Shown here piece after piece: positions 1 to 8,508 of a stretch of DNA of 15,291 bases. Position 1 is the first letter of the stretch, and the number at the start of each line of letters is the position of its first letter. The stretch is from NCBI GenBank assembly GCA_023441105.1, contig JAEZQX010000110.1, positions 1-15,291 on the forward strand. Direction: 5' to 3'. Source of the DNA: Pseudomonadota bacterium (GTDB lineage: Bacteria > Pseudomonadota > Gammaproteobacteria > Burkholderiales > Burkholderiaceae). The translations under genes were made by a program, and so were the position numbers. Below the pieces are notes generated by a model. It saw only the letters and a program-made list of their open reading frames with translations, was not told where the DNA came from and made no database searches.

Positions 1-579
1 TCGCCGACCTGCCGCGTCGCCCGCCAGCCGGTGGGCAAGGCCGTAGAAGACGTGGTTGCAGACAAAGGTCCCGGCGCTTTGCGACACCGCAGCGCTGATA
101 CCCGCCTGGCGCATGGCGGCGACGATCGCCTTGACCGGCAGGCTGGACCAGTAGGCCACCGGCCCGTCGGCGTGCACCGGACGGTCGATCGGTTGCCGCC
201 CGGCATTGTCGGGAATGCGCGCGTCGTCGATATTGATGGCCACCCGCTCGACGGACACTTCCGCGCGCGACGCCGCCAGCCCGAGCGCGATCACCGCCAC
301 CGGCCGGTGCTGCGCCAGCGCTTCGTCGAGTGCCGCGAGCGCCGCGCCGAAAACACAGGGCAATCGTACGGCACGCACCACCGCGAGCGGCTGATCACGC
401 CCGACGGCAGCGCCTTCCAACGGCCCGTCGGCCGCTGCCGCCGGCGCCGGCACCTGCCAGCCATCGAGCCGGGCGGCGATGTCCCAGGACGGGTTGCCCG
501 CGTCGCCTCCGAACGGCTCGAAGCCGGTCAGCAGGAAGGTCGGCAGCGGGACGGTCGGCAACGACTGGGGCGCGGGCAT
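1..579 (-). CDS. pcp: Pyroglutamyl-peptidase I (pyrrolidone-carboxylate peptidase), C-terminus cut by window edge
   Basis: Cytosolic cysteine peptidase of family C15, which removes N-terminal pyroglutamate from peptides. I translated the minus strand from the ATG at 579-577 and the frame stays open for 193 codons to the window edge. The family motifs are clear: GFEPFGG near residues 19-25; the stretch [16 protein letters not shown] near 110-125, whose Glu111 should be the catalytic acid; and [14 protein letters not shown] near 167-180, whose Cys174 should be the nucleophile. The catalytic His, expected about 24 residues later, lies outside the window. Cys174 sits about 30 residues later than in typical 215-residue members, because of a short N-terminal extension and an Ala/Pro-rich insertion near residues 42-53. 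The gene starts 10 bp after the stop of the TetR gene, so the two are probably co-transcribed. No strong ribosome binding site is visible; translational coupling is possible. Confidence 0.9.
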   Translation of the reverse strand, partial: MPAPQSLPTVPLPTFLLTGFEPFGGDAGNPSWDIAARLDGWQVPAPAAAADGPLEGAAVGRDQPLAVVRAVRLPCVFGAALAALDEALAQHRPVAVIALGLAASRAEVSVERVAINIDDARIPDNAGRQPIDRPVHADGPVAYWSSLPVKAIVAAMRQAGISAAVSQSAGTFVCNHVFYGLAHRLAGDAAGRR

Positions 580-589
580 CGCCGATGCC

Positions 590-1270
590 TCAGGCCGCGG
601 CCACCTTGTCCGGCCGCGGCGCCGACGGCGCCGACGCCGACGGGGCCGTCCGGCGCGGCTGCGTCAGCCCGGCGAGATAGGTATCGATGACCTGCGTGCC
701 GGTCTTCACCAAATCGAACGCGCCGGGGTCCAGCATCCAGTTCTGGAACAGGCCTTCCAGCAGCGAATGCAGGCCCAAGGCCGCCGTCTTCGGGCCGAGC
801 CGCCGCGACAGCTCGCCGCGCCGGATCGATTGCGCCAGCGTGCGCTCGATATGGTCGAGGTGCGCCTTGCAGGCATCGCGCCGCCGATCGCGCACCGCTT
901 CGAGCTCGTCGACGTATTCCACCTTGTGCACGGCGATCTCGAACACCCGACGCAGCTGGTCGTCGTCGACGATCTTGCGCAGCGCGTCGATGCAGGTGCG
1001 GCGCAACTGCTCGAGCGCACCGTCGAGTTGCGGCGGCTGGCCGATGTGCAGGTGCTCCTCCATCGGCAGCAACACCCTCTGCATCATCGCATCGAACAGC
1101 TCGGCCTTGTCCTTGAAGTGCCAGTAGATGGCGCCGCGGGTCAGTCCGGCGCAGCCGGCGATCTCGTTGAGCGAGGCCCGCGACACGCCGCGCCGGGCGA
1201 AGACCCGTTCGGCGGTATCGAGAATCAGGTCGCGCGTTGCGAGCGCCTCTTCCTTGGTACGTCGAACCAT
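590..1270 (-). CDS. acrR: TetR/AcrR-family repressor of the adjacent RND efflux operon
   Basis: A 226-residue transcriptional repressor. The N-terminal TetR helix-turn-helix spans about residues 12-59, with the recognition-helix region [17 protein letters not shown], a signature typical of AcrR, TtgR and MexR-like TetR regulators of RND pumps. The C-terminal two thirds are helical and should bind drug-like ligands, by family analogy. It ends in a low-complexity Ala/Pro/Ser tail. The gene is divergent from the efflux operon and the shared 182-bp gap holds an AcrR-like operator, so it very likely represses both the pump and itself, and is released by pump substrates. The start ATG at 1270 gives the usual TetR N-terminus (basic residues, then the first helix); the Shine-Dalgarno is weak. 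The symbol is by family and operator similarity, not proven orthology. Confidence 0.88.
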   Translation of the reverse strand: MVRRTKEEALATRDLILDTAERVFARRGVSRASLNEIAGCAGLTRGAIYWHFKDKAELFDAMMQRVLLPMEEHLHIGQPPQLDGALEQLRRTCIDALRKIVDDDQLRRVFEIAVHKVEYVDELEAVRDRRRDACKAHLDHIERTLAQSIRRGELSRRLGPKTAALGLHSLLEGLFQNWMLDPGAFDLVKTGTQVIDTYLAGLTQPRRTAPSASAPSAPRPDKVAAA

Positions 1271-1314
1271 TGCCCGTGCCGCGTCGCTCGTGTTTAATTG
1301 CGATTCCGTCGCGG

Positions 1315-1320
1315 ATTATA
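1315..1320 (-). promoter_or_regulatory. -10 box of the tetR-pcp promoter
   Basis: On the minus strand this reads TATAAT, a perfect sigma-70 -10 box, about 45 bp upstream of the repressor start codon. It touches the left arm of the operator. No good -35 box is present: the best hexamer is TTATAT, at a long 19-bp spacing. The promoter may therefore be weak. Confidence 0.55.
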
Positions 1321-1342
1321 CATACAGACGTGAATGTATATA
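1317..1342. promoter_or_regulatory. AcrR-type operator in the divergent promoter region
   Basis: Two palindromic readings overlap here. TATACAT (1317-1323) and ATGTATA (1334-1340) are perfect 7-bp inverted repeats. The 24 bases 1319-1342 also align without gaps to the 24-bp AcrR box of E. coli as I remember it. They match at both arms (TACATACA on the left, GTGAATGTAT on the right) and differ at three central bases and one base near the right end, giving 20 of 24 identical. The site spans the -35 region and spacer of the pump promoter and abuts the -10 of the repressor promoter. That position fits a repressor controlling both directions. Confidence 0.75.
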
Positions 1343-1346
1343 TAAT
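1317..1346 (+). promoter_or_regulatory. Sigma-70 promoter of the RND efflux operon
   Basis: A perfect TATAAT lies at 1341-1346, preceded by TATACA at 1317-1322 (4 of 6 matches to the -35 consensus) with an 18-bp spacer. Transcription would start near 1353, giving a leader of about 100 bases before the adaptor gene. The operator lies inside the promoter. Confidence 0.65.
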
Positions 1347-1452
1347 TGCGCGCCCGGCCCGGCACATCCATTGCTCCGCAGTGCGCTTTTCCGCTGCGCC
1401 GCGCCCCGTCACCACACTTAGCGCCCCGCACGCGACGCAGAAAGGTACTTCC

Positions 1453-2790
1453 ATGGCATTGCCTCCCGACATGTCCCTGCGCTCAAACCGCCTGCGCGCT
1501 GCAGCGGCCGGTTGGCTGCTGGTCCCGATCATCGGCCTGCTGGTCGGCTGCGGGCAGAAGCCTGAAGGACAGGCCGTGGCGCAGGGCCCGGCAGCACCGC
1601 CGCCGCCGGAAGTCGGGGTGGTCGTGATCAAGCCCGGTCCGGTGGGCCTGATGGTCGACCTGCCCGGCCGGCTCGAGGCCTCGCGGGTTTCGGAAGTGCG
1701 CGCCCGTGTCGCCGGCATTCTCGAGAAGCGGCTGTTCGAGGAAGGCAGCGACGTCCAGGCGGGTCAGCCGCTGTTCCAGATCGCCGCCGCTCCGTACGAG
1801 GCCGCCGTCGCCAGCGCCCGCGCCTCGGTCGCCCGGGCCCAGGCCAACCTCGCCCAGGCGTCGGCCCAGGTGCGTCGCTACAAGCCGCTGGTGGCCGCCA
1901 ATGCGGTGAGCCGCCAGGACTACGACAATGCGGTGGCCGCCGAGAAGCTGGGCGAAGCGGACGTCGCGGTCGCCAAGGCCAACCTGCAGACGTCGCAGAT
2001 CAATCTCGGCTATGCATCGGTCACGGCGCCGATCTCCGGCCGCATCGGCCGCGCCCTGGTGACCGAAGGCGCGCTGGTGGGCCAGGGCGAGGTGACCGAG
2101 CTGGCAGTGGTGCAGCAGATCGATCCGATGTATGTCAACTTCACCCAGTCGACGGCCGAAGTCCTGCGCCTGCGCCGGGCGTTCGAGGACGGTTCGCTGA
2201 AGCGCGCATCGGATCCGGATGGCGCCCTGGTGCATGTCGTTCTCGAGGATGGCACCGTCTACGACAAGCCGGGCAAGCTGCTGTTCACGGACCTCTCGGT
2301 GGACCCGACCTCCGGCCAGGTGACCTTGCGGGCGCAGATTCCCAATCAGCAGCACCTGCTCCTGCCGGGCATGTACGTGCGGGTACGCTTCGAGCAGGCG
2401 CAGGCGGCCCACGGCATCCTGCTGCCGCAGCAGGCGGTGACCCGCTCGGGCACCGGTGACACGGTGATGGTGGTCGCGCCCGACGGCAAGGTGAGTCCGC
2501 GCCACGTGCGGCTCGGCCCGGCGCAGGGCAACGACTGGGTCGTGTTCGAAGGGCTCAAGGAAGGCGAGCAGGTCATCGTCGACGGCTTCCAGAAGATGCG
2601 GCCGAATGCGCCGGTCAAGCCGGTGCCCTGGAAGAAGCCGGGCGGCAACGGCGGGGCCGTGGCGGGCAAGCCGGCCAACGGCGCGGGCAACGTAGCGGCC
2701 AACGGCACGGCCAACGCCAAGGATTCGGCCGCGGCCGGGAAGGCCGGCGACGGCGCGACCGCCACCGGCGCGGACGGCTCGCACAAGTGA
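1453..2790 (+). CDS. acrA: RND efflux periplasmic adaptor lipoprotein (AcrA/MexA type)
   Basis: A 445-residue membrane-fusion protein that links the inner-membrane pump to the outer-membrane channel. The N-terminus is a lipoprotein signal: a hydrophobic stretch at about residues 20-32 and the lipobox LVGC, with Cys33 as the likely lipidated residue. Then come the HlyD-family parts: a beta-barrel/lipoyl start (PGRLEASRVSEVRARVAGI), an alpha-hairpin rich in Ala and Gln near residues 110-175, the second lipoyl half (YASVTAPISGRIGRALV), and the barrel and membrane-proximal domains. The last 50 or so residues are a low-complexity Gly/Ala/Asn/Lys tail that looks disordered. The start at ATG 1453 is supported by GAAAGG about 8 bp upstream. 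The frame stays open further upstream, but that part overlaps the promoter and is not coding. Confidence 0.93.
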   Translation: MALPPDMSLRSNRLRAAAAGWLLVPIIGLLVGCGQKPEGQAVAQGPAAPPPPEVGVVVIKPGPVGLMVDLPGRLEASRVSEVRARVAGILEKRLFEEGSDVQAGQPLFQIAAAPYEAAVASARASVARAQANLAQASAQVRRYKPLVAANAVSRQDYDNAVAAEKLGEADVAVAKANLQTSQINLGYASVTAPISGRIGRALVTEGALVGQGEVTELAVVQQIDPMYVNFTQSTAEVLRLRRAFEDGSLKRASDPDGALVHVVLEDGTVYDKPGKLLFTDLSVDPTSGQVTLRAQIPNQQHLLLPGMYVRVRFEQAQAAHGILLPQQAVTRSGTGDTVMVVAPDGKVSPRHVRLGPAQGNDWVVFEGLKEGEQVIVDGFQKMRPNAPVKPVPWKKPGGNGGAVAGKPANGAGNVAANGTANAKDSAAAGKAGDGATATGADGSHK

Positions 2791-2819
2791 CTCCTGCGCG
2801 CTGATCCCGGATACCCCGC

Positions 2820-2835
2820 CCGGCCGCCCGGCCGG
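2820..2835 (+). other. Intercistronic hairpin between adaptor and pump genes
   Basis: CCGGCC (2820-2825) and GGCCGG (2830-2835) form a perfect 6-bp GC stem with a 4-base loop in the 71-bp gap between the two genes. There is no T tract after it, so it is unlikely to terminate transcription. It could influence mRNA processing or be chance in GC-rich DNA. Confidence 0.3.
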
Positions 2836-2861
2836 CAGCAAGAAAAGCAAAGGCTTCCTCC

Positions 2862-5800
2862 ATGGCCCAGTTCTTCATCAACCGCCCGATCTTCGCCTGG
2901 GTGATCGCCCTCTTCATGCTGGTGATGGGGGCGGTGTCGATCACGCAGTTGCCGATCTCGCAGTATCCGCAGGTGGCGCCGCCGGCGATCGTCATCAACG
3001 TCGTCTATCCCGGCGCTTCCGCGCAGACGCTGGAGGACGCCGTCCTCAGCGTCATCGAGCGCGAGATGAACGGCTCGCCGGGCATGATCTACATGGAATC
3101 GGTGGCGCAGGCCAACGGCACGGGGCAGATCACCCTTACCTTCGAGACCGGCACCAATTCCGACCTTGCGCAGGTGGATGTGCAGAACCGCCTCGGCCGG
3201 GCGACCCCCCGGCTGCCGCTGGCGGTTGTCCAGCAGGGCGTGCGCGTGGACAAGTCCCGGTCGAACTTCCTGCTCTTCACCATCCTTTCTTCCGACAATC
3301 CCGACATCGATCCGATCGCACTGGGCGACTTCGCCTCGCGCAACGTCCTGCCCGAGATCCAGCGGCTGCCGGGTGTCGGCCAGGCCCAGCTGTTCGGCTC
3401 TGAACGGGCGATGCGGGTCTGGATCGATCCGACCCGGCTGGTCGGCTTCAAGCTGTCCGTCAACGACGTGAACACCGCGGTCGCGGCCCAGAATGCCCAG
3501 GTCGCGTCCGGCACCCTCGGCGACCTGCCCAACGTGCCGGGGCAAACGATCTTCGCGACCGTCGTCGTCAAGGGGCAGCTGGCGACGGTGGAGGAGTTCG
3601 GCAACATCGTGCTGCGCGCCAACGTCGACGGCTCGACGGTGCGGCTGAAGGACGTGGCGCGCATCGAGCTCGGCGCACAGACCTACGCCACCTCCGCCCG
3701 GCTCAACGGCAACCCATCCACCGGCATCGGCGTGCAGCTCTCGCCGACCGGGAACGCGCTGGCGACCGCCGACCTGGTCCGCACCCGGATGCAGGAGCTG
3801 GCGCGCTTCTTCCCGCAAGGCGTGAACTGGGCAATCCCCTATGACAGCTCGCGCTTCGTGGAGATCTCCATCACGCAGGTGGTGGTGACCCTCCTGGAGG
3901 CGATCGTCCTCGTCTTCCTGGTGATGTACCTGTTCCTGCAGAAGTTCCGCTACACGATCATCCCGACGCTGGTCGTGCCGGTGGCGCTGATGGGCACCTT
4001 CGCGGTGCTGTTCGCGCTCGGCTTCTCGATCAACGTCCTGACCATGTTCGGCATGGTGCTGGTGATCGGCATCGTCGTGGACGATGCGATCGTGGTCGTG
4101 GAGAACGTCGAGCGCATCATGAGCGAGGAAGGCCTGCCGCCCTTGCAGGCCACCCGCAAGGCGATGGGGCAGATCTCGGGTGCCATCGTCGGCGTGACCG
4201 TGGTCCTGGTCTCGGTGTTCGTGCCGCTCGCCTTCTTCGGCGGCTCGGTCGGCAACATCTATCGCCAGTTCTCGGCGGTGATGGTCACCTCGATCCTGTT
4301 CTCGGCGTTCCTCGCCCTGTCGCTCACGCCGGCGCTGTGCGCGACGCTGCTCAAGCCGGTCGAGGCCGGCCACCATCATGCCAAGCGCGGCTTCTTCGGC
4401 TGGTTCAACCGTGCCTTCACCCGCACCGCCAAGGGCTACGAAGGCTTGCTGGCGCGGATCCTGCGGCGCGCGGCGCGCTACCTGGTGATCTACGTGGCCA
4501 TCATCGTGGCAGTCGGGGTGTTCTACCTGCGCCTGCCCACTTCCTTCCTGCCCCAGGAAGACCAGGGCAACATGATCGTCAACGTGCAACTGCCCGCCGG
4601 CGCTACCCAGAACCGGGCGCTCGAGGTGATGAAGCAGGTCGAGGACTACATCCTCAAGCAACCCGAAGTCCAGAGCATGGTCGCGGTGATGGGCTTCAGC
4701 TTCTCCGGCCAGGGCCAGAACGCCGGTCTCGCCTTCGTGACCCTCAAGGACTGGGACGAGCGGACGGCGCCCGGCAGCTCGGCACAGGCGCTGGCGGGCC
4801 GGGCATTCGTCGCGCTCTCCGGCATCCGCGACGCGTTCATCTTCCCGCTCAGTCCGCCGCCGATCCCGGAGCTCGGCACTGCCTCGGGGTTCACCTTTCG
4901 CCTGCAGGATCGCGGCGGCAACGGCCATGAAGCGCTGGTGGCGGCCCGCAACCAGCTGCTGGGGCTGGCGGCGCAGAGCAAGCTGCTGGCCGGCGTGCGA
5001 CCCGACGGCCTGGAGGATGCGCCGCAGCTGCAGCTCGAGATCGACCGCGACAAGGCCAATGCCCTCGGTGTCTCCTTCGAGGCGATCAATGGCGTGATCT
5101 CGACCGCCCTCGGCTCGCGCTACATCAACGACTTTCCGAATGCCGGCCGCCTGCAGCGGGTCCTGATCCAGGCCGATGCGCCGGCCCGGATGCAGCCCGA
5201 CGACCTGCTGCGACTGAACGCGGTGGGCGCCGCCGGCAACCTGGTGCCGCTGTCGGCGTTCGCGACGACGCGCTGGATCACCGGCCCGATGCAGACCATC
5301 CGCTACAACGGCTATCCGACGATGCGCATCTCCGGCGACGCCGCACCTGGCGGCAGCACCGGCGCCGCCATGGCGGAGATGGAGCGGCTGGCGGCGCAGC
5401 TGCCGCCCGGCTTCGCCTACGAGTGGACCGGCCAGTCGCGCGAGGAACGACTCGCCGGCGCCCAGGCCTCGATCCTGTTCGGGTTCGCCCTGCTGTCGGT
5501 GTTCCTGTGCCTGGCCGCGCTCTACGAGAGCTGGTCGATCCCGCTGTCGGTGATCCTGGTCGTGCCGCTGGGCGTCCTCGGCGTGGTGCTGGGCGTCACG
5601 CTCGGCAAGCAGGCCAACGACGTCTACTTCAACGTCGGCCTGATCACCATCATCGGCCTGTCGGCGAAGAACGCGGTGCTGATCATCGAATTCGCCAAGG
5701 ACCTGCATGCCCAGGGCAAGGGCCTGGTGCCGGCGGCGCTGGAAGCGGCGCACCTGCGGTTCCGCCCGATCATCATGACCTCGCTGGCCTTCACCTTCGG

Positions 5801-6074
5801 CGTGATGCCGCTGGCGCTGGCGACCGGCGCCGGATCCGCCGCACAGCGCGCCATCGGCATCGGCGTCGTCGGCGGCATGATCAGCGCCACGATCCTCGCG
5901 GTGATCTTCGTGCCGATCTTCTTCGTGGTCGTGCGCAGCATCTTCAAGGGCAGCGAGCGCCAGCGGCGGATGTACGCCCACGAGGATGAAGCCGGCGGTG
6001 CCGCCCCGGCCGCATCGCCGCAGTCTCCACCCTCGCCGCCGGCCGCGCCGGCCGGCCCCTCGGGAAGCCATTGA
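2862..6074 (+). CDS. acrB: RND multidrug efflux transporter, inner-membrane pump (AcrB/MexB type)
   Basis: A 1070-residue hydrophobe/amphiphile efflux (HAE-1) pump that uses the proton gradient to drive drug export from the periplasm and outer membrane leaflet. It begins with the family N-terminus MAQFFINRPIFAWVIALF, the first membrane helix. The proton-relay residues are present: Asp407 and Asp408 in VVDDAIVVVENVERI, at the same numbers as in E. coli AcrB, and a Lys at residue 936 in GLSAKNAVLIIEFAK, equivalent to AcrB Lys940. Two large periplasmic loops follow helices 1 and 7, and full length is conserved. A C-terminal Pro/Ala/Ser tail ends the protein. The ATG at 2862 has AAAGG 8 bp upstream. 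The stop codon overlaps the start of the next gene by one base, so translation is coupled. Confidence 0.96.
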   Translation: MAQFFINRPIFAWVIALFMLVMGAVSITQLPISQYPQVAPPAIVINVVYPGASAQTLEDAVLSVIEREMNGSPGMIYMESVAQANGTGQITLTFETGTNSDLAQVDVQNRLGRATPRLPLAVVQQGVRVDKSRSNFLLFTILSSDNPDIDPIALGDFASRNVLPEIQRLPGVGQAQLFGSERAMRVWIDPTRLVGFKLSVNDVNTAVAAQNAQVASGTLGDLPNVPGQTIFATVVVKGQLATVEEFGNIVLRANVDGSTVRLKDVARIELGAQTYATSARLNGNPSTGIGVQLSPTGNALATADLVRTRMQELARFFPQGVNWAIPYDSSRFVEISITQVVVTLLEAIVLVFLVMYLFLQKFRYTIIPTLVVPVALMGTFAVLFALGFSINVLTMFGMVLVIGIVVDDAIVVVENVERIMSEEGLPPLQATRKAMGQISGAIVGVTVVLVSVFVPLAFFGGSVGNIYRQFSAVMVTSILFSAFLALSLTPALCATLLKPVEAGHHHAKRGFFGWFNRAFTRTAKGYEGLLARILRRAARYLVIYVAIIVAVGVFYLRLPTSFLPQEDQGNMIVNVQLPAGATQNRALEVMKQVEDYILKQPEVQSMVAVMGFSFSGQGQNAGLAFVTLKDWDERTAPGSSAQALAGRAFVALSGIRDAFIFPLSPPPIPELGTASGFTFRLQDRGGNGHEALVAARNQLLGLAAQSKLLAGVRPDGLEDAPQLQLEIDRDKANALGVSFEAINGVISTALGSRYINDFPNAGRLQRVLIQADAPARMQPDDLLRLNAVGAAGNLVPLSAFATTRWITGPMQTIRYNGYPTMRISGDAAPGGSTGAAMAEMERLAAQLPPGFAYEWTGQSREERLAGAQASILFGFALLSVFLCLAALYESWSIPLSVILVVPLGVLGVVLGVTLGKQANDVYFNVGLITIIGLSAKNAVLIIEFAKDLHAQGKGLVPAALEAAHLRFRPIIMTSLAFTFGVMPLALATGAGSAAQRAIGIGVVGGMISATILAVIFVPIFFVVVRSIFKGSERQRRMYAHEDEAGGAAPAASPQSPPSPPAAPAGPSGSH

Positions 6075-7507
6075 TGTCGCCAGAACGAAGCGCCCTCCCC
6101 CTTCGCCGTCGCGCGCCTGCCAAACGCCTGCCGCGGCTCGGCCTGTTGTCGGCCGCCCTGCTGCTCGCCGGCTGCGCCTCGATGGCGCCAACCTACGAGC
6201 GCCCCGCCGCGCCGGTGGACGCGACTTTCCCGGGGATCGATGCCGCGGCCTCGCCGGCGCAAGGCGCGGCGGCCGCGGATATCTCGTGGCATGCGTTCTT
6301 TTCGGATCCGCGCCTCAAGCAGCTGATCGGCATCGCCCTCGAGAACAACCGCGACTTGCGGGTTGCCGGTCTCGCTATCGAGCAGGCGCGCGCGCAGTAC
6401 CGAATCCAGCGCGCCGACGAGTTGCCCACCGTCAACGCCATCGCGCAGGGGGTCCGGCAGCCTGGCCCGACCGGGGCGATGACGAGCGTCTACACCGCCG
6501 GGCTCGGCATCGCCTCCTTCGAGTTCGATTTCTTCGGCCGCATCAGGAGCCTCAGCGACGCAGCACTGGCTCAATACCTGGCGACCGAACAGGCGCAGCG
6601 GACGGCGCAGATCTCGCTGATATCCGCCGTCGCCGGCACTTACCTGAACTTGCTTTCCGACGATGAGCTGCTGGAGGTGACACGCGGTACGCTGCGCAGC
6701 CGCGAGGAATCGCTCAAGCTCACCCAGTTGAAGTTCAAGAATGGCGCCGCGTCGGAGCTCGATTTCCGGCAGGCGGAGTCGCTGGTCGAGGGCGCGCGCG
6801 TGACCCTGGCGCAGGTGAGCCGCAGGCGGGCGCTCGACCAGAACGCCTTGGTGCTGCTTCTCGGCCAGCCGATGCCGAAGGATCTGCCGCCGGCCCAGTC
6901 GATCCTGAAGCAGCAGCTGCTGCCCGAGTTGCCGGTCGGCCTGCCGTCCGAGGTACTGACGCGGCGCCCCGACATCCTGCAGGCGGAGCAGCTGTTGATC
7001 GCCGCCAATGCCAACATCGGCGCAGCCCGAGCGGCCTTCTATCCGCGCATCGGCCTGACGGCCACCGCCGGCATCGCCAGCAACGAGCTTTCCAGGCTCT
7101 TCAACAATGGGGAGTTCGCCTGGTCGTTGGCGCCATCGGCGCTGCTGCCGATCTTCGACCGTGGCCGCAACAAGGCGGCGCTGAAGTCGACCGAGGCGAG
7201 TCGCGACATCGCGGTGGCCCAATACGAACAGTCGATCCAGGCTGCATTCCGCGAAGTGGCCGACACGCTCGCCGCCCGCCAGACGCTGATCGACGAGGTG
7301 CGCGCCCAGCGCGCGCAGGTCGATGCCGAGGCCGCGCGCCTGCGGCTTGCCGACCTGCGCTACCGCAGCGGGGCTGCCAGCTATCTCGACGTGCTGGATG
7401 CGCAACGCTCGCTGTTCCAGGCGCAGCAGGCCGTGGTGCTGGTCCAGACGGCGCAGGTCCAGAACCTGGTCACGCTCTACAAGGTGCTCGGCGGCGGCTG
7501 GAAGTAG
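6074..7507 (+). CDS. oprM: Outer-membrane efflux channel lipoprotein (OprM/TolC-type, NodT family)
   Basis: A 477-residue outer-membrane factor that completes the tripartite pump. It has a lipoprotein signal peptide with lipobox LAGC (Cys34) followed by ASMAPTYERP, the usual start of NodT/OprM proteins. Two outer-membrane efflux repeats follow: one around residues 80-270 (with ALENNRDLRVAGLAIEQARA and FEFDFFGRIRSLSDAA) and one around 285-475 (with LTRRPDILQAEQLLIAANANIGAARAAFYP, split here as a family motif, and YRSGAASYLDVLDAQR). The ATG at 6074 shares its A with the TGA of the pump gene. A TTG three bases upstream is possible but less likely. It lies in the same operon as the adaptor and pump, with no internal promoter seen. 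Confidence 0.93.
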   Translation: MSPERSALPLRRRAPAKRLPRLGLLSAALLLAGCASMAPTYERPAAPVDATFPGIDAAASPAQGAAAADISWHAFFSDPRLKQLIGIALENNRDLRVAGLAIEQARAQYRIQRADELPTVNAIAQGVRQPGPTGAMTSVYTAGLGIASFEFDFFGRIRSLSDAALAQYLATEQAQRTAQISLISAVAGTYLNLLSDDELLEVTRGTLRSREESLKLTQLKFKNGAASELDFRQAESLVEGARVTLAQVSRRRALDQNALVLLLGQPMPKDLPPAQSILKQQLLPELPVGLPSEVLTRRPDILQAEQLLIAANANIGAARAAFYPRIGLTATAGIASNELSRLFNNGEFAWSLAPSALLPIFDRGRNKAALKSTEASRDIAVAQYEQSIQAAFREVADTLAARQTLIDEVRAQRAQVDAEAARLRLADLRYRSGAASYLDVLDAQRSLFQAQQAVVLVQTAQVQNLVTLYKVLGGGWK

Positions 7508-7537
7508 CGCCAACGCGCGGCCGGCGAAGTCGCTCGC

Positions 7538-7553
7538 CGGCGGTCGACCGCCG
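7538..7553 (+). terminator. GC-rich palindrome after the efflux operon, possible terminator
   Basis: CGGCGGTCGACCGCCG is a perfect 16-bp palindrome 30 bp after the channel gene's stop. It can fold as a 6-bp stem with a TCGA loop. No U-tract follows, so intrinsic termination is doubtful. Placement at the operon end is the main argument. Confidence 0.35.
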
Positions 7554-7594
7554 CAAGAGTTGTAACAGGATTCGGGCACATCGCTTGCGGGGCG

Positions 7595-8500
7595 ATGGCA
7601 TCGACCGGTCATCCGGCGCTCGAATCCATCGCCATGCTCCAGCCAGCCCTCTCGCGGGGCCGGGAGATGCATCACCGCGACGTTTGCGACCCTTTCTCCC
7701 GCCACCCCGCCCGCCCTGCTTCCCCCACCGCCACGCGTCGCGGCGGCGTCCAGACAAGACGCGCCCCTGCCACCGCCGATCGGCCGGCACCTGACGACAC
7801 TCCCCAGCCACGGCGTGGCAGATGGGGGCGGTTTGCCGCCGGCCTCTGCCGGCGCCTTGCCAACCGGCTGGCGCTCGCCACCGGCCGCCACGTCGGCCGG
7901 ACGCTGGCCTTGTGCCTCGCGGTCGTCAGCACCTCGGTGGCTGCCGCCCCCCCCGACCGGGGGGAGCCGACGCAGCGGAAGCAGCAGCGCGAAGTCGCCA
8001 CCCGCACTGCCCAGGTCATCGAGGAGGCGCGGGTGTCGCATATCGCCACCCGCTATCGCCGGCCGCCGGAGCAGGTGCGACGGGTGGTCCGCACGACCGA
8101 GCGGGTGGCGTCACGGCACGGCCTGCCACCCGAGTTGCTGCTGGCGGTCATGGAGACCGAGTCGAGCTTCAATCCGGCGGCGCGCTCGAAGTACGGCGCG
8201 CGGGGCCTGATGCAGGTGGTACCGCGCTTCCATCCCAAGGTCATCAAGGCGGTGGGCGGTGTGCACCGGCTCGATGAACCGGAAGCCAACATCGAGGCGG
8301 GCGCCGCCATCCTCGCCGCCTACGTCGAGGCGAGCGGCAACCTCGGCTCGGCGCTTGTCCGCTACTCCGGCGGCGCGCGCAGCTATGCCAAGCGGATCGC
8401 GCAGCGCCAGCGCGAGTTCGAGACCCTCGCGATCTATGCCACGCGACAGCTCGACAACATGCGGGTCAGCGAACTGCGCAACCCTGACGGCCGGGGCTGA
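7595..8500 (+). CDS. Lytic transglycosylase, SLT domain (start uncertain)
   Basis: A periplasmic murein-cleaving enzyme of the soluble lytic transglycosylase family 1 fold. The SLT domain lies in the C-terminal half: LLLAVMETESSFNPAARS, with the catalytic Glu encoded at 8159-8161, then YGARGLMQVVP, then an ANIEAGAAILAAY helix and the closing ALVRYSGGARSYAKRI motif. A hydrophobic signal-like stretch (LALCLAVVSTSVAAA) is encoded near 7904-7948. The frame runs back to an ATG at 7595, giving 301 residues and an unusually long, Arg/Pro-rich region of about 100 residues before that stretch. Other ATG codons in frame are at 7634 and 7667, and a TTG at 7910 lies inside the hydrophobic stretch. None has a convincing ribosome binding site. 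The domain is certain, the N-terminus is not. It is probably monocistronic. Confidence 0.82.
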   Translation: MASTGHPALESIAMLQPALSRGREMHHRDVCDPFSRHPARPASPTATRRGGVQTRRAPATADRPAPDDTPQPRRGRWGRFAAGLCRRLANRLALATGRHVGRTLALCLAVVSTSVAAAPPDRGEPTQRKQQREVATRTAQVIEEARVSHIATRYRRPPEQVRRVVRTTERVASRHGLPPELLLAVMETESSFNPAARSKYGARGLMQVVPRFHPKVIKAVGGVHRLDEPEANIEAGAAILAAYVEASGNLGSALVRYSGGARSYAKRIAQRQREFETLAIYATRQLDNMRVSELRNPDGRG

Positions 8501-8508
8501 CCGGGCCC

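Noticed and set aside
31..690. A plus-strand open frame at the left edge
   Set aside because: It is the shadow of pcp, whose minus-strand translation has full family motifs and catalytic residues.
528..1718. A long minus-strand frame spanning the repressor and the divergent promoter
   Set aside because: It crosses the operator and enters the adaptor gene antisense; the real repressor frame has the TetR helix-turn-helix.
2346..6191. A 1281-codon open frame on the minus strand
   Set aside because: It lies antisense to the pump gene, is very rich in Arg, His, Asp and Gly as expected from reading GC-rich coding DNA backwards, and shows no domain.
5624..8041. An 805-codon open frame on the minus strand
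   Set aside because: Antisense to the pump, channel and transglycosylase genes, with shadow-like composition and no recognisable motif.
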